Positions 8,248 through 15,525 of a stretch of 64,000 nt of DNA are shown here, in pieces; the first letter of the stretch is position 1, and each line of letters starts with the position of its first letter. Source of the stretch: an uncultured Paracoccaceae bacterium (GTDB lineage Bacteria; Pseudomonadota; Alphaproteobacteria; Rhodobacterales; Rhodobacteraceae); NCBI GenBank assembly GCA_947493335.1, contig CANLQO010000002.1, positions 1 to 64,000 on the forward strand, in the 5' to 3' direction. A program made the translations under genes and the position numbers. The notes beneath the pieces are model-generated. The model saw only the letters and a list, made by a program, of their open reading frames with translations, was not told where the DNA came from and ran no database searches.

Positions 8248-9195
8248 TTAATCCAGCCTGTCCGCCAGCCAGTTTTCCAGCAGAAAATGGGCGATAGCCC
8301 CCTTTCGCGCGGGCAATATCTCCGGGTGTTGCCCGGCGATTACATCGCTCATCTCTTCGCGTGTGACCCAGCGGGCGTCTTCAATCTCGGCGGGATCAAT
8401 CGTGATTTCGCGGTCCAGCGCCTCGCCCCGGCAGCCAAACATCAGCGAGGATGGAAAGGGCCAGGGCTGGCTTGCCAGATAGCTGACCGGCCCCACCGTG
8501 ATCCCGCTTTCCTCAAGGACCTCGCGCCGCACCGCGGCCTCCAGCGTCTCGCCGGGTTCGACGAAACCCGCCAGCAGGGAATACATCCCCGCGGGCCAGC
8601 CGGGCGAGCGTCCGACCAGCACGCTGTTGCCGTGGGTGATCAGCATGATCACAACCGGGTCTGTGCGTGGGAAATGATGGGTGTTGCAGGCCGGGCAGTC
8701 GCGCTGCCAGCCGCCCAAGGCAAACAGGCTTTCCTGCCCGCAGGCGGCGCAAAACCGGTGCGAGCGATGCCAGCCAAAAATCGCGCGCGCCGTGGCGGCC
8801 AATTCCGCATCGCTGCGCGACAGCCGGGTCATCACACTGCGCAATTCTGCAAAAACCGGCCCATCCGGCAGCGCGGGGTGGCGCTGTTCGCTGGGGTCCA
8901 GAAAGGTATCCAGCGTCTCTGTATCCAGATCATCCGGCGTCCACCCGGACAGATCAGCCGCAAACACCAGCCCGCCCGCGTCGCGCCCCAGCAACACAAG
9001 GTCAGGACCGGCGTCCTGCAACACCGGATGCCCGGCGGCGACCCGGACCAATTGATCGCCCCGCAGCATCGGCTTGCCGCGCCACAACAAGATGACCTCT
9101 TGCGCCTCTTTTGCCAGATCTGCCGCCTTGCTGCGCTGGTCTGCGGCGCGGTCAATCCCGCCGCTGCCAAATGTCACTGTCTCTGCATGTCTCAT
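8248..9195 (-). CDS. nudC: NAD(+) diphosphatase NudC
   Basis: A 315-residue Nudix hydrolase that splits NAD(H) into NMN(H) and AMP; family members also remove NAD caps from RNA. A zinc ribbon with Cys149, Cys152, Cys167 and Cys170 (CAACG...DCPAC) precedes the Nudix box at about 210-232, GFVEPGETLEAAVRRE then VLEESG. The NudC-specific SQPWPFPSS follows, which separates this branch from other Nudix proteins. I take ATG 9193-9195; the longer open frame reaches 9360 but would overlap the start of the divergent nucleotidase gene. Confidence 0.92.
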   Translation of the reverse strand: MRHAETVTFGSGGIDRAADQRSKAADLAKEAQEVILLWRGKPMLRGDQLVRVAAGHPVLQDAGPDLVLLGRDAGGLVFAADLSGWTPDDLDTETLDTFLDPSEQRHPALPDGPVFAELRSVMTRLSRSDAELAATARAIFGWHRSHRFCAACGQESLFALGGWQRDCPACNTHHFPRTDPVVIMLITHGNSVLVGRSPGWPAGMYSLLAGFVEPGETLEAAVRREVLEESGITVGPVSYLASQPWPFPSSLMFGCRGEALDREITIDPAEIEDARWVTREEMSDVIAGQHPEILPARKGAIAHFLLENWLADRLD

Positions 9196-9325
9196 GCGGC
9201 TTTCGTGACACGATGGCGCAGGCTGCGCAATTGACCATCTTTTTGACGTGTTCTTCCCGTTAGGGTTGTGGCGCGCCTTGCGCGCGCTACATTCACCTTG
9301 ATCTGCTTTCATTTGGGGGGGCGTT

Positions 9326-11152
9326 ATGATCACAGCCCGCCTGCGTCTTTTACAGACCACCGATCTTCACATGCACCTTCTGGGGTATGATTATCTGATC
9401 GACCGCCCCGCCCCGGCGCAGGGGCTGACCCAGCTTGTGCCCCTGATCACCGCCGCCCGTGCCGAATGTTCCGCGACACTTCTGTTCGACAATGGCGACT
9501 TTCTACAGGGCAACCCGCTCGCCGATCAGATCGCGCGGCATGGCACCACCAAGGGGCCCCATCCCATCGCACAGGCCTTCAACACCCTGCAATATGACGC
9601 CATCGCGCTTGGTAATCACGAATTCGACTATGGGCTGTCGTTCCTGTCTCAGGCGCTCTCGGATTGCGCGATGCCGGTGGTCTGCGCCAACGTCCGGACC
9701 TCGCCCACCCGCAACTTCGTCGCCCCTTGGACGGTTATCCAGCGTGACGTGACAGCCTCTGATGGTGAGACCTACAAGCTCAAGATCGGTGTCATCGGCT
9801 TTGTGACGCCGCAGCTTGTCGACTGGAACGCCCATGTCTTGAACGGGGCCGTGCAAACGGATGACATCATTGCCGCGGCCCGCAGCCACCTGCCCGGATT
9901 GCAGCGCGCCGGGGCCGACGTCGTTGTCGCGCTCTGCCATGCGGGCATTTCGGATGCGCCACATCATGACGGGATGGAAAACGCGGCCCTGCATCTCGCG
10001 GCGCTGCCGGGGATTGATGTTGTCTTTGCCGGCCACACCCATGACCGCCTGCCGGGGCCGGACTTTGCCGATCTGGCCGAAACCGACGCTGACGCCGCAA
10101 CGCTGCACGGCAAGCCCGCCGTCATGGCAGCGGCCTACGGTCGGGCCCTTGGCGTGGTTGACCTTGACCTGACCCTCGACCCCGATGGCTGGCAAATCAG
10201 CGGCCACCACGTCGAACTGCGCAATCCCGATCCCGCGACAATCGCCCCCACCACACTGCAAAGTGCCGCGATCTCCCGTCATGTGGAACCCGATCACGAC
10301 CGCACACTGGCGAAACTGCGCGAACCGATTTGCCACACGCCCCGCCGCCTGACGAGCTTCTTCGCCGCCCTTGGTCACGACGACACTGCGCCCCTGCTGG
10401 CCGCAGCTCAGATCGCCGCCACGACACAGGCACTCGGCCGCACCGATTTCGCTGACCTGCCGGTTTTGGCCACGACCTCATCTTATCGGGCGGGGGGGCA
10501 TAACGGCCCCGGCAATTACGTCGACATCGCCCCCGGCCCGGTCACCCGGCGGCACGTTGCGGCAATCGCGCCCTTTGACAACCCGATCGTCGGGGTGCTT
10601 CGCCGTGGCTGGCAACTGCGCAACTGGCTGGAACAGGCCAGCCGGATTTTTGCGGTCCTGACACCCGGCGCCGCTGACCAGACGCTGATTGACCCCCATG
10701 TGCCTTCTTATCACTTTGATCTGATCCATGGGCTGCGCTACCGCATCGATCTGACATTGCCGCCGCGCCTTGATAACGACCCCGCCCGCCCCGCGCGGGT
10801 GCGCGACATCAGCTTTCAAGGGCAGCCGCTGGCCGATGACGCGCTTTTTGTGGTGGCCACCACCAGCTACCGCGCCCATGGCGGTGGGGGGGTCGCCGTG
10901 ATTCCCGGACAAGACATGATCTACACCTCGACCCGCGGGCTGACGCAGATCATGACCGACCATCTTGTTGCTCAGGGCGTACCAGACGTGCCGCCGCCGG
11001 GGCATCTGGGCTTTGTCCCCTCTCCCGGCACACAAGCGTATTTCGCCACAAACCCCCTTGCTGTCACGATAAATTCCCCTTCTCCCGCGGTTACACCTGA
11101 CCCGGACGCCGCTGTGCCACATGGCTTTGCCGCGATGCGTCTGACGCTCTAG
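9326..11152 (+). CDS. CpdB-like 2',3'-cyclic-nucleotide phosphodiesterase/3'-nucleotidase
   Basis: The 608-residue product has the two-domain 5'-nucleotidase architecture. The N-terminal calcineurin-like metallophosphoesterase domain carries TTDLHMH, DNGDFLQGNP, GNHEFDYG and GHTHDR, the metal ligands in order; the substrate domain begins near residue 330 and includes TSSYRAGGHNGPGNY and TTSYRAHGGGG. The family releases nucleosides from 2',3'-cyclic and 3'-nucleotides to recover phosphate. Unlike the periplasmic E. coli enzyme this protein starts at once with the catalytic strand (MITARLRLLQTTD), without any signal peptide, so it should be cytoplasmic unless the start is wrong. A run of G just upstream serves as ribosome binding site. 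Confidence 0.85.
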   Translation: MITARLRLLQTTDLHMHLLGYDYLIDRPAPAQGLTQLVPLITAARAECSATLLFDNGDFLQGNPLADQIARHGTTKGPHPIAQAFNTLQYDAIALGNHEFDYGLSFLSQALSDCAMPVVCANVRTSPTRNFVAPWTVIQRDVTASDGETYKLKIGVIGFVTPQLVDWNAHVLNGAVQTDDIIAAARSHLPGLQRAGADVVVALCHAGISDAPHHDGMENAALHLAALPGIDVVFAGHTHDRLPGPDFADLAETDADAATLHGKPAVMAAAYGRALGVVDLDLTLDPDGWQISGHHVELRNPDPATIAPTTLQSAAISRHVEPDHDRTLAKLREPICHTPRRLTSFFAALGHDDTAPLLAAAQIAATTQALGRTDFADLPVLATTSSYRAGGHNGPGNYVDIAPGPVTRRHVAAIAPFDNPIVGVLRRGWQLRNWLEQASRIFAVLTPGAADQTLIDPHVPSYHFDLIHGLRYRIDLTLPPRLDNDPARPARVRDISFQGQPLADDALFVVATTSYRAHGGGGVAVIPGQDMIYTSTRGLTQIMTDHLVAQGVPDVPPPGHLGFVPSPGTQAYFATNPLAVTINSPSPAVTPDPDAAVPHGFAAMRLTL

Positions 11153-11188
11153 CGCCTTGCGCGACAGCGCGCAGCGGCCTATATGAGC

Positions 11189-11287
11189 GGTGAGAGGTTG
11201 GCGCGGGCAGGCGCCTCGCCAACCTGGTCAGGTCCGGAAGGAAGCAGCCATAACGAGCCCCGCTTGGGTCGTTGTCAGCCTCTCACC
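11189..11287 (+). ncRNA. ffs: Signal recognition particle RNA (4.5S type)
   Basis: The 99-nt segment folds end to end: GGTGAGAGG at 11189-11197 pairs with CCTCTCACC at 11279-11287. Its centre holds the nearly invariant SRP domain IV core, GGTCAGGTCCGGAAGGAAGC (11227-11246), with the GGAA tetraloop and asymmetric internal loop bound by Ffh. It works with Ffh in co-translational targeting of membrane proteins. It lies between the nucleotidase gene and rsgA, and is followed at once by a hairpin cluster that may end its transcript. Confidence 0.93.
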
Positions 11288-11295
11288 TCCCGCGC

Positions 11296-11482
11296 GTTTG
11301 CTTCGCAAACATGCGGCGTTGGACAGAGTGAAAATCGTTCTTCACGATTTTGGCGGAGTCCAACATGGAACAAACCAAGTGACTTTGCGCAGCAAAGTTG
11401 CGTTGCCCGACAGAGCGATTTCGCACCGCGAAATGGCGGAGTCGGGGGAAACCGCTCAAAGTCGCCTCGCGATTCTGGCGGC
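11296..11482. repeat. Cluster of five related hairpins between the SRP RNA gene and rsgA
   Basis: Five compact stems lie in 190 bp. (1) 11296-11310, GTTTGC/GCAAAC. (2) 11318-11364: outer stem GTTGGAC/GTCCAAC, internal loop AGAGTG/GGCGGA, inner stem AAAATCGT/ACGATTTT. (3) 11382-11398, ACTTTGC/GCAAAGT. (4) 11406-11446: outer stem CCCGAC/GTCGGG, internal loop AGAGCG/GGCGGA, inner stem ATTTCGC/GCGAAAT. (5) 11460-11474, AGTCGC/GCGATT with a G-T pair. Hairpins 2 and 4 share loops while both stems differ but remain complementary. No convincing protein is encoded here: the open frames are arginine/serine-rich and lack family resemblance. One or more may act as terminator for the SRP RNA, although no long T-tract follows any of them. 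Confidence 0.7.
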
Positions 11483-11527
11483 ACCCATAACGAAAACAGT
11501 CTCGCCTTTGGAACAGGGAGGACAGCC

Positions 11528-11566
11528 ATGACCCAGTCAGACACCTTCCCGGTCCGGGCCCGCTGA
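11528..11566 (+). CDS. Possible 12-residue leader peptide upstream of rsgA
   Basis: A very good ribosome binding site (GGGAGGA at 11517-11523) precedes ATG 11528, which opens a 12-codon frame, MTQSDTFPVRAR, ending in TGA at 11564-11566. It is followed by a terminator-like hairpin (11598-11620) and then the rsgA start. This arrangement resembles a leader peptide with attenuator, but no run of a single regulatory amino acid is present. It could equally be the broken N-terminus of a lost gene. Confidence 0.3.
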   Translation: MTQSDTFPVRAR

Positions 11567-11597
11567 CCTATTCCCTGCTGTCCCGACCGGAAATGCC

Positions 11598-11627
11598 CGG
11601 CCCCGCACCCCTGCGGGCCGCCCTTTT
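11598..11627 (+). terminator. Terminator-like hairpin upstream of rsgA
   Basis: CGGCCCCGCA pairs with TGCGGGCCG across a CCCC loop (9 bp with one bulged C), followed by CCCTTTTCCC. The T-run is short, so termination may be partial. It falls between the possible leader peptide and the rsgA ribosome binding site. Confidence 0.45.
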
Positions 11628-11648
11628 CCCTCGTCAAAGGACAGACCA

Positions 11649-12686
11649 TTGACCACCTCCATGACCCTTGCCGACCTCGGCTGGACCAACCGCTACCTGT
11701 CGCAATGCGACATCGACGAACTTGAAACCCTGACCCCCGCCCGCATCTCGGGCGTGCAACGCGCCTCTGTCACCGGATTGACCGTGGACGGCGCGTATGA
11801 CCTGACCCTCGATCCCGGCACCTCAACCGGCGCGCTTGCTGTCGGGGACTGGGTGCTAGCCGACCTCGCCCGCCACCGGGTGATCCGCCTGCTTGACCGC
11901 GCCACGATCCTGCAACGTGGCAAAGAGCATCTGACAGGCGACCGGCAGTTGATTGCCGCCAACCTCGATACGCTGTTTATCACCACTTCCTGCAATGCCG
12001 ACTTCAACCCGGCGCGGTTGGAACGCTATCTGGCCCTCGCCCATGACGCAGAAATCACGCCGGTGATCCTGCTGACCAAGGCCGACATGGCCGACGACCC
12101 CGACAGCTACACCACGCAGGCGCAGGCCCTCGGGCGCGATCTGATGGTTCTGACGCTCAATGCCAAGGACCCCTCCGTCGCCGAACACCTCGCGCCGTGG
12201 TGCGGAATTGGGCAAACCGTGGCACTCGCGGGGTCCTCTGGCGTGGGCAAGACCACCGTCGCCAATGCGTTGACGGGCGGGGATGCCGCGACCCAAGGCA
12301 TCCGGGAAGATGACGCACGCGGCCGCCACACCACCACCGACCGCAGCCTGCATCGTATTCCCGCGGGTGGCTGGCTCATCGACACGCCGGGGATGCGCGG
12401 TCTTGGCGTGGCGGATGTGGCGTACGGGATTGAAACGACATTTTCAGAAATCACCGAACTGGCCGATCAGTGCAAATTTCGAGATTGCATGCACGCCTCT
12501 GAACCCGGTTGCGCGGTGCAGGCCGCCATCGCGCGCGGAGAGGTCGATCCAGACCGGCTGACCCGCTACAACAAGCTCAAGCGTGAAGACCAATACGCAA
12601 CCGAAACCATCGCCCAGGCCCGCGACCGTTATCGCAAGCTGGGCAAGATGTATCGCTCCGCCACGGCCAAGAAAAAGAACCGGTGA
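11649..12686 (+). CDS. rsgA: Ribosome small subunit-dependent GTPase A
   Basis: A 345-residue circularly permuted GTPase that helps mature the 30S subunit. An OB-fold N-terminal domain precedes the permuted G motifs: G4 LTKAD (142-146) comes before G1 AGSSGVGKTT with Lys201, then the G2-type RGRHTTT and G3 DTPGMRG (about 245-251). The C-terminal zinc site is C275-x4-C280-x-H282-x5-C288. TTG 11649 has AAAGGA six bases upstream; ATG at 11661 (residue 5) is the alternative. An attenuator-like hairpin lies upstream. Confidence 0.92.
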   Translation: MTTSMTLADLGWTNRYLSQCDIDELETLTPARISGVQRASVTGLTVDGAYDLTLDPGTSTGALAVGDWVLADLARHRVIRLLDRATILQRGKEHLTGDRQLIAANLDTLFITTSCNADFNPARLERYLALAHDAEITPVILLTKADMADDPDSYTTQAQALGRDLMVLTLNAKDPSVAEHLAPWCGIGQTVALAGSSGVGKTTVANALTGGDAATQGIREDDARGRHTTTDRSLHRIPAGGWLIDTPGMRGLGVADVAYGIETTFSEITELADQCKFRDCMHASEPGCAVQAAIARGEVDPDRLTRYNKLKREDQYATETIAQARDRYRKLGKMYRSATAKKKNR

Positions 12687-12792
12687 TCTGACGCATTGGG
12701 GGGGTCACCCGTCAAAAGGGGTGCTGCGGGTGACACCATCCGCGCACACCGCTCAGCCCTCAAAACCACCCATGTTTCGCGCGCGAAACGGG

Positions 12793-12886
12793 TTAATGGT
12801 TAACACCGGTCCCTTAACACCGGCGTTTTCGGCTTTCACCAGCACGGGTTGTGTACCGGATGTGTACGGAATGTGCATGCGTTAAC
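12793..12886 (+). repeat. 11-bp-phased TGTG array with TTAAC elements (locus 1)
   Basis: Three TGTG cores start at 12850, 12861 and 12872, exactly 11 bp apart, in the units GTTGTGTACCG, GATGTGTACGG and AATGTGCATGC. TTAAC elements lie 5' of the array (12800-12804, 12814-12818) and GTTAAC follows at 12881-12886. The site is between the convergent ends of rsgA and the phosphatase gene. Closely similar arrays occur at 25281-25350 and 42648-42718. The same gap (12687-12903) also has an 8-bp stem GTCACCCG/CGGGTGAC at 12704-12734, without a T-tract. Confidence 0.6.
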
Positions 12887-12903
12887 TTTTGAATCATGGG
12901 CCG

Positions 12904-13398
12904 TTAACTCTTTGATTCGGCAGCACTTTGCATTGCCCATGCCATCTGCGCCTCGGTTTCCACCGCGCAGGGTCTCACGCGGCGCAAAACGGTTAAGGCA
13001 TCCGCAACGCCTGCCGCCCGCATCAGCCGCAGCACGACCATCCCCGACCGCCCGCAGCCGCCAAAGCAATGCACCAGCACCCGACCGCCCCCGCCAAGCA
13101 CCGCCAGCAGTTCGGCCTCGACCTCTGGCCAGCGGGCATCAAGCGCGGCATCGGGCGTGCCGTAATCCGGCACCGGCAGATGCAGCCAACGTTTGCCCGC
13201 ATTTTGCAAATCCGCGCCCAGCGTGCCCGCCCCTTTCCGCTCCAACTCGTGCATTTCTGTCATGGAAACAACAACATCCGGGTTCCAATCCACCAGCCGC
13301 AACCAGTCGGTGTAGTAGTGTCTTGTCCGCCCCGGCAGCGGTGAAATCGCAAGGATCCCACCGCCCACCGGCAGCTCATGCGGCACGAACTCAGGCAC
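12904..13398 (-). CDS. Tyrosine/dual-specificity phosphatase-like protein
   Basis: A 164-residue protein with the cysteine-phosphatase loop HC-x5-R: His110, Cys111 and Arg117 in HCFGGCGRSGM, preceded by GGGRVLVH. The general-acid Asp is plausibly in PVPDYGTP (Asp78). Proteins of this type remove phosphate from tyrosine or other phosphomonoesters; the target is unknown. Its start overlaps the stop of the ankyrin-repeat gene (13391-14911) by 8 bp, so the two are probably translated together. The gene ends just beside the TGTG array. Confidence 0.8.
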   Translation of the reverse strand: MPEFVPHELPVGGGILAISPLPGRTRHYYTDWLRLVDWNPDVVVSMTEMHELERKGAGTLGADLQNAGKRWLHLPVPDYGTPDAALDARWPEVEAELLAVLGGGGRVLVHCFGGCGRSGMVVLRLMRAAGVADALTVLRRVRPCAVETEAQMAWAMQSAAESKS

Positions 13399-14911
13399 CT
13401 GTCACCTGCCCCGGATGCGCCTCTGCCCAGCTTTTCAGAAAGTCGGCCATCTCCGTTGAACCGGCCAGCCGTACCGCCTGTCGTGGCAGTGCCACGCCAT
13501 GTTCCAGCGCAATACGCGCGCAGCCCACGTGATCCCGCTCAGCCCTGTCCGGCGCGTTCTCTGACCCGTGGATAATCGTGCTCAGCAGCGTGCCGCCGTA
13601 GCTGTTGGTATGGCTCAGATCGGGACGCAACGTCAGGAGATAGGACATCACCTCCGTTAACCCTTCCCAACCCGCGACCTGCACCGGTGTCAGCCCTTCG
13701 TTATCGGGCTTGTCATAGAACAGGCCAAGCGCCACCAACGCTTTGATATGGGGCAGTTTTTCCGGCATATGCACCATCTCTCGGATGATATTCCGATAGG
13801 TCTGTGGCAGCTGCGCCTCGTCCAGATAGACGCCTTCCGGCACCCTGCCCTCTGCGGCCATCGCCAACAATTCTTCTTCTTTTGACAGCTTCGGCACCGG
13901 CCCGCGATCCTCGATCATCCGCGCCAGACCGGGATGCCCAAAGACCTTGGCAAAGGCATAGGCGCTGGCCCATTGATACTCCCGCCCGGGATCCGCCCCG
14001 GCCTTCAGCAAAACGGCGCACATCTCGTCCGAAACCTGCCGCCGCGCGGCCTGATGCAGCGCCGGAATGACCCATGGCATTTCACCGCCGACAGGCCCGC
14101 TTTCAAAGGCGTTGGGATCAGCGCCCGCATCCAGCAACATTTGCACCGCTTCCACGTCGTCAAAGTCCATCGCCCGCAACAAGGCATTGGTTCCATTGGG
14201 TTTTGCGCCATGCTCCAACAGCATGCGCAGACCCTCATGATGGCCCAATTCGGTCGCGTGATAAAGCGACTCGCCATCGTTCGCATCCGCCCCCTGTTCC
14301 AGCAGCCAGCGCCCAAGCACCATGTTGTTCGCATGCCCGATGGCCCCATAAAGCGCCGACAGGGGGTGATCTCCCTGCATCAGCGCCTCATTCACATCCG
14401 CACCATTGGCCAGCAAGGCCTCTGCAATCGCCAGCATCGCTGGCGCGCGGTCCGGCCAGATGTGAATGGCGCGGGAAAAGGCAAGGTGAATCATCGGCTT
14501 ACGCGGCCCAATCGACCGCGTCGCCAACCCCGGATCATCCTGCAACGCCGCCAGAACCGGCCCGTCCTGCAACAACGCCACCTGTAAGCCGAAATGCCCC
14601 TCGGCAAGGTCAGGCACCTGATCAAGCAGCCGTTTCACCACCCCGGTCTGCCCATGCGCCACGGCAATCTTCAGCCGTTGCACCTGTGCCGCCCGGTCCA
14701 TGCCCAACGTCTCAACCGCCTCTTTCATCTGCGGCCAACTGGCAAAGCTTTTCTCTTGCGCGATGACGTGCAGAAAGTCGGCGCGCTTCAGCGCCTTTTT
14801 GCCCGGCGGCAGGTACTGCCCCACGCGTTCAAGCGCAGATGTATCGCCTGCTTGGTATTGTTTTTGAAGGGTTTTTGCCTGCCTGCGCAGGTTATCCAAT
14901 GGATCTGTCAT
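13391..14911 (-). CDS. Ankyrin repeat protein
   Basis: The product has 506 residues. A helical N-terminus (MTDPLDNLRRQAKTLQKQY) leads into ankyrin-type repeats from about residue 75 on: ALLANGADVNEAL, WLLEQGADANDGESLYHATELGHHEGLRMLLEHGAKPNG in pieces, MLLDAGADPNAF and VLLKAGADPG. A further block toward the C-terminus ends ARIALEHGVALP. Ankyrin repeats bind proteins, so it is probably an adaptor; no signal peptide or membrane segment is present. ATG 14909-14911 has GAGGAAG upstream; the frame is open to 15046 but that part reads as non-coding. It is coupled to the phosphatase gene, suggesting a functional pair. Confidence 0.8.
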   Translation of the reverse strand: MTDPLDNLRRQAKTLQKQYQAGDTSALERVGQYLPPGKKALKRADFLHVIAQEKSFASWPQMKEAVETLGMDRAAQVQRLKIAVAHGQTGVVKRLLDQVPDLAEGHFGLQVALLQDGPVLAALQDDPGLATRSIGPRKPMIHLAFSRAIHIWPDRAPAMLAIAEALLANGADVNEALMQGDHPLSALYGAIGHANNMVLGRWLLEQGADANDGESLYHATELGHHEGLRMLLEHGAKPNGTNALLRAMDFDDVEAVQMLLDAGADPNAFESGPVGGEMPWVIPALHQAARRQVSDEMCAVLLKAGADPGREYQWASAYAFAKVFGHPGLARMIEDRGPVPKLSKEEELLAMAAEGRVPEGVYLDEAQLPQTYRNIIREMVHMPEKLPHIKALVALGLFYDKPDNEGLTPVQVAGWEGLTEVMSYLLTLRPDLSHTNSYGGTLLSTIIHGSENAPDRAERDHVGCARIALEHGVALPRQAVRLAGSTEMADFLKSWAEAHPGQVTGA

Positions 14912-15094
14912 GGGCTTCCTCATCCATGCGCCCAACGGTCCGCTACCCGGGCAATGAGAAAAACCAGATGTGGTCGTCTCGGGTCTTTTCAGGGTGCCGT
15001 GATCAGCTTTCTGCGAACCAAGTTGCCGCCCCGACGGCACCGACACCTTATCTTCATTTCTTTCCCACTACAATCTTTGTGCTAGGTGTCGATC

Positions 15095-15460
15095 ATGGCA
15101 AAGGACAACAACGACCTCGCACAAGACCGGACCGATTGGGCGGAAGATCGCACCATCATGGCCAACGAACGCACCTTTTCCAGCTGGATGGGTACGGGTT
15201 TGGGCGCAATTGGCGTCGCCATCGGGCTCAAGGCAGTCTTTGGCGCGTTTGAACCCACCTGGGCCGCCAAGGCTGTCGCCAGCCTCTTCTTGCTAGCGGC
15301 CATCCTGATTTTCTGGTCAGCCCGGCATCAGGCCTGCAAAACTTTCTCGCGCCTGCGCGAAAGCGACGTAGAGGCGACCCCGACCCGCAATTTCACCTTG
15401 CTCGCCGCAATCATGACATTTGCGGCCCTCGCAACGGGTGTCATCCTCTGGTCACTCTGA
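15095..15460 (+). CDS. DUF202 family membrane protein
   Basis: A 121-residue protein with the DUF202 pattern: a charged N-terminus with LAQDRTDWAEDRTIMANERT, where the family has a conserved LAxERTxLAxxRT motif, then three membrane segments around residues 33-50, 62-80 and 102-121. The function of the family is unsettled; related proteins occur in the yeast vacuolar transporter chaperone complex, which is only a distant hint. ATG 15095 is taken as start; GTG 15086 in the same frame is possible. Confidence 0.8.
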   Translation: MAKDNNDLAQDRTDWAEDRTIMANERTFSSWMGTGLGAIGVAIGLKAVFGAFEPTWAAKAVASLFLLAAILIFWSARHQACKTFSRLRESDVEATPTRNFTLLAAIMTFAALATGVILWSL

Positions 15461-15525
15461 GCGGTGGACCTCGCCCCGCCATCACCCTAGTCTGATCCAG
15501 TCATCCGAATCCGACGAAAGTACCC

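Noticed and set aside
11183-11566. A 127-codon open frame running through the SRP RNA and hairpin cluster
   Set aside because: It begins inside the SRP RNA gene and its translation is Ser/Arg-rich and without structure; the RNA features explain the sequence better. Only the last 12 codons have their own ribosome binding site.
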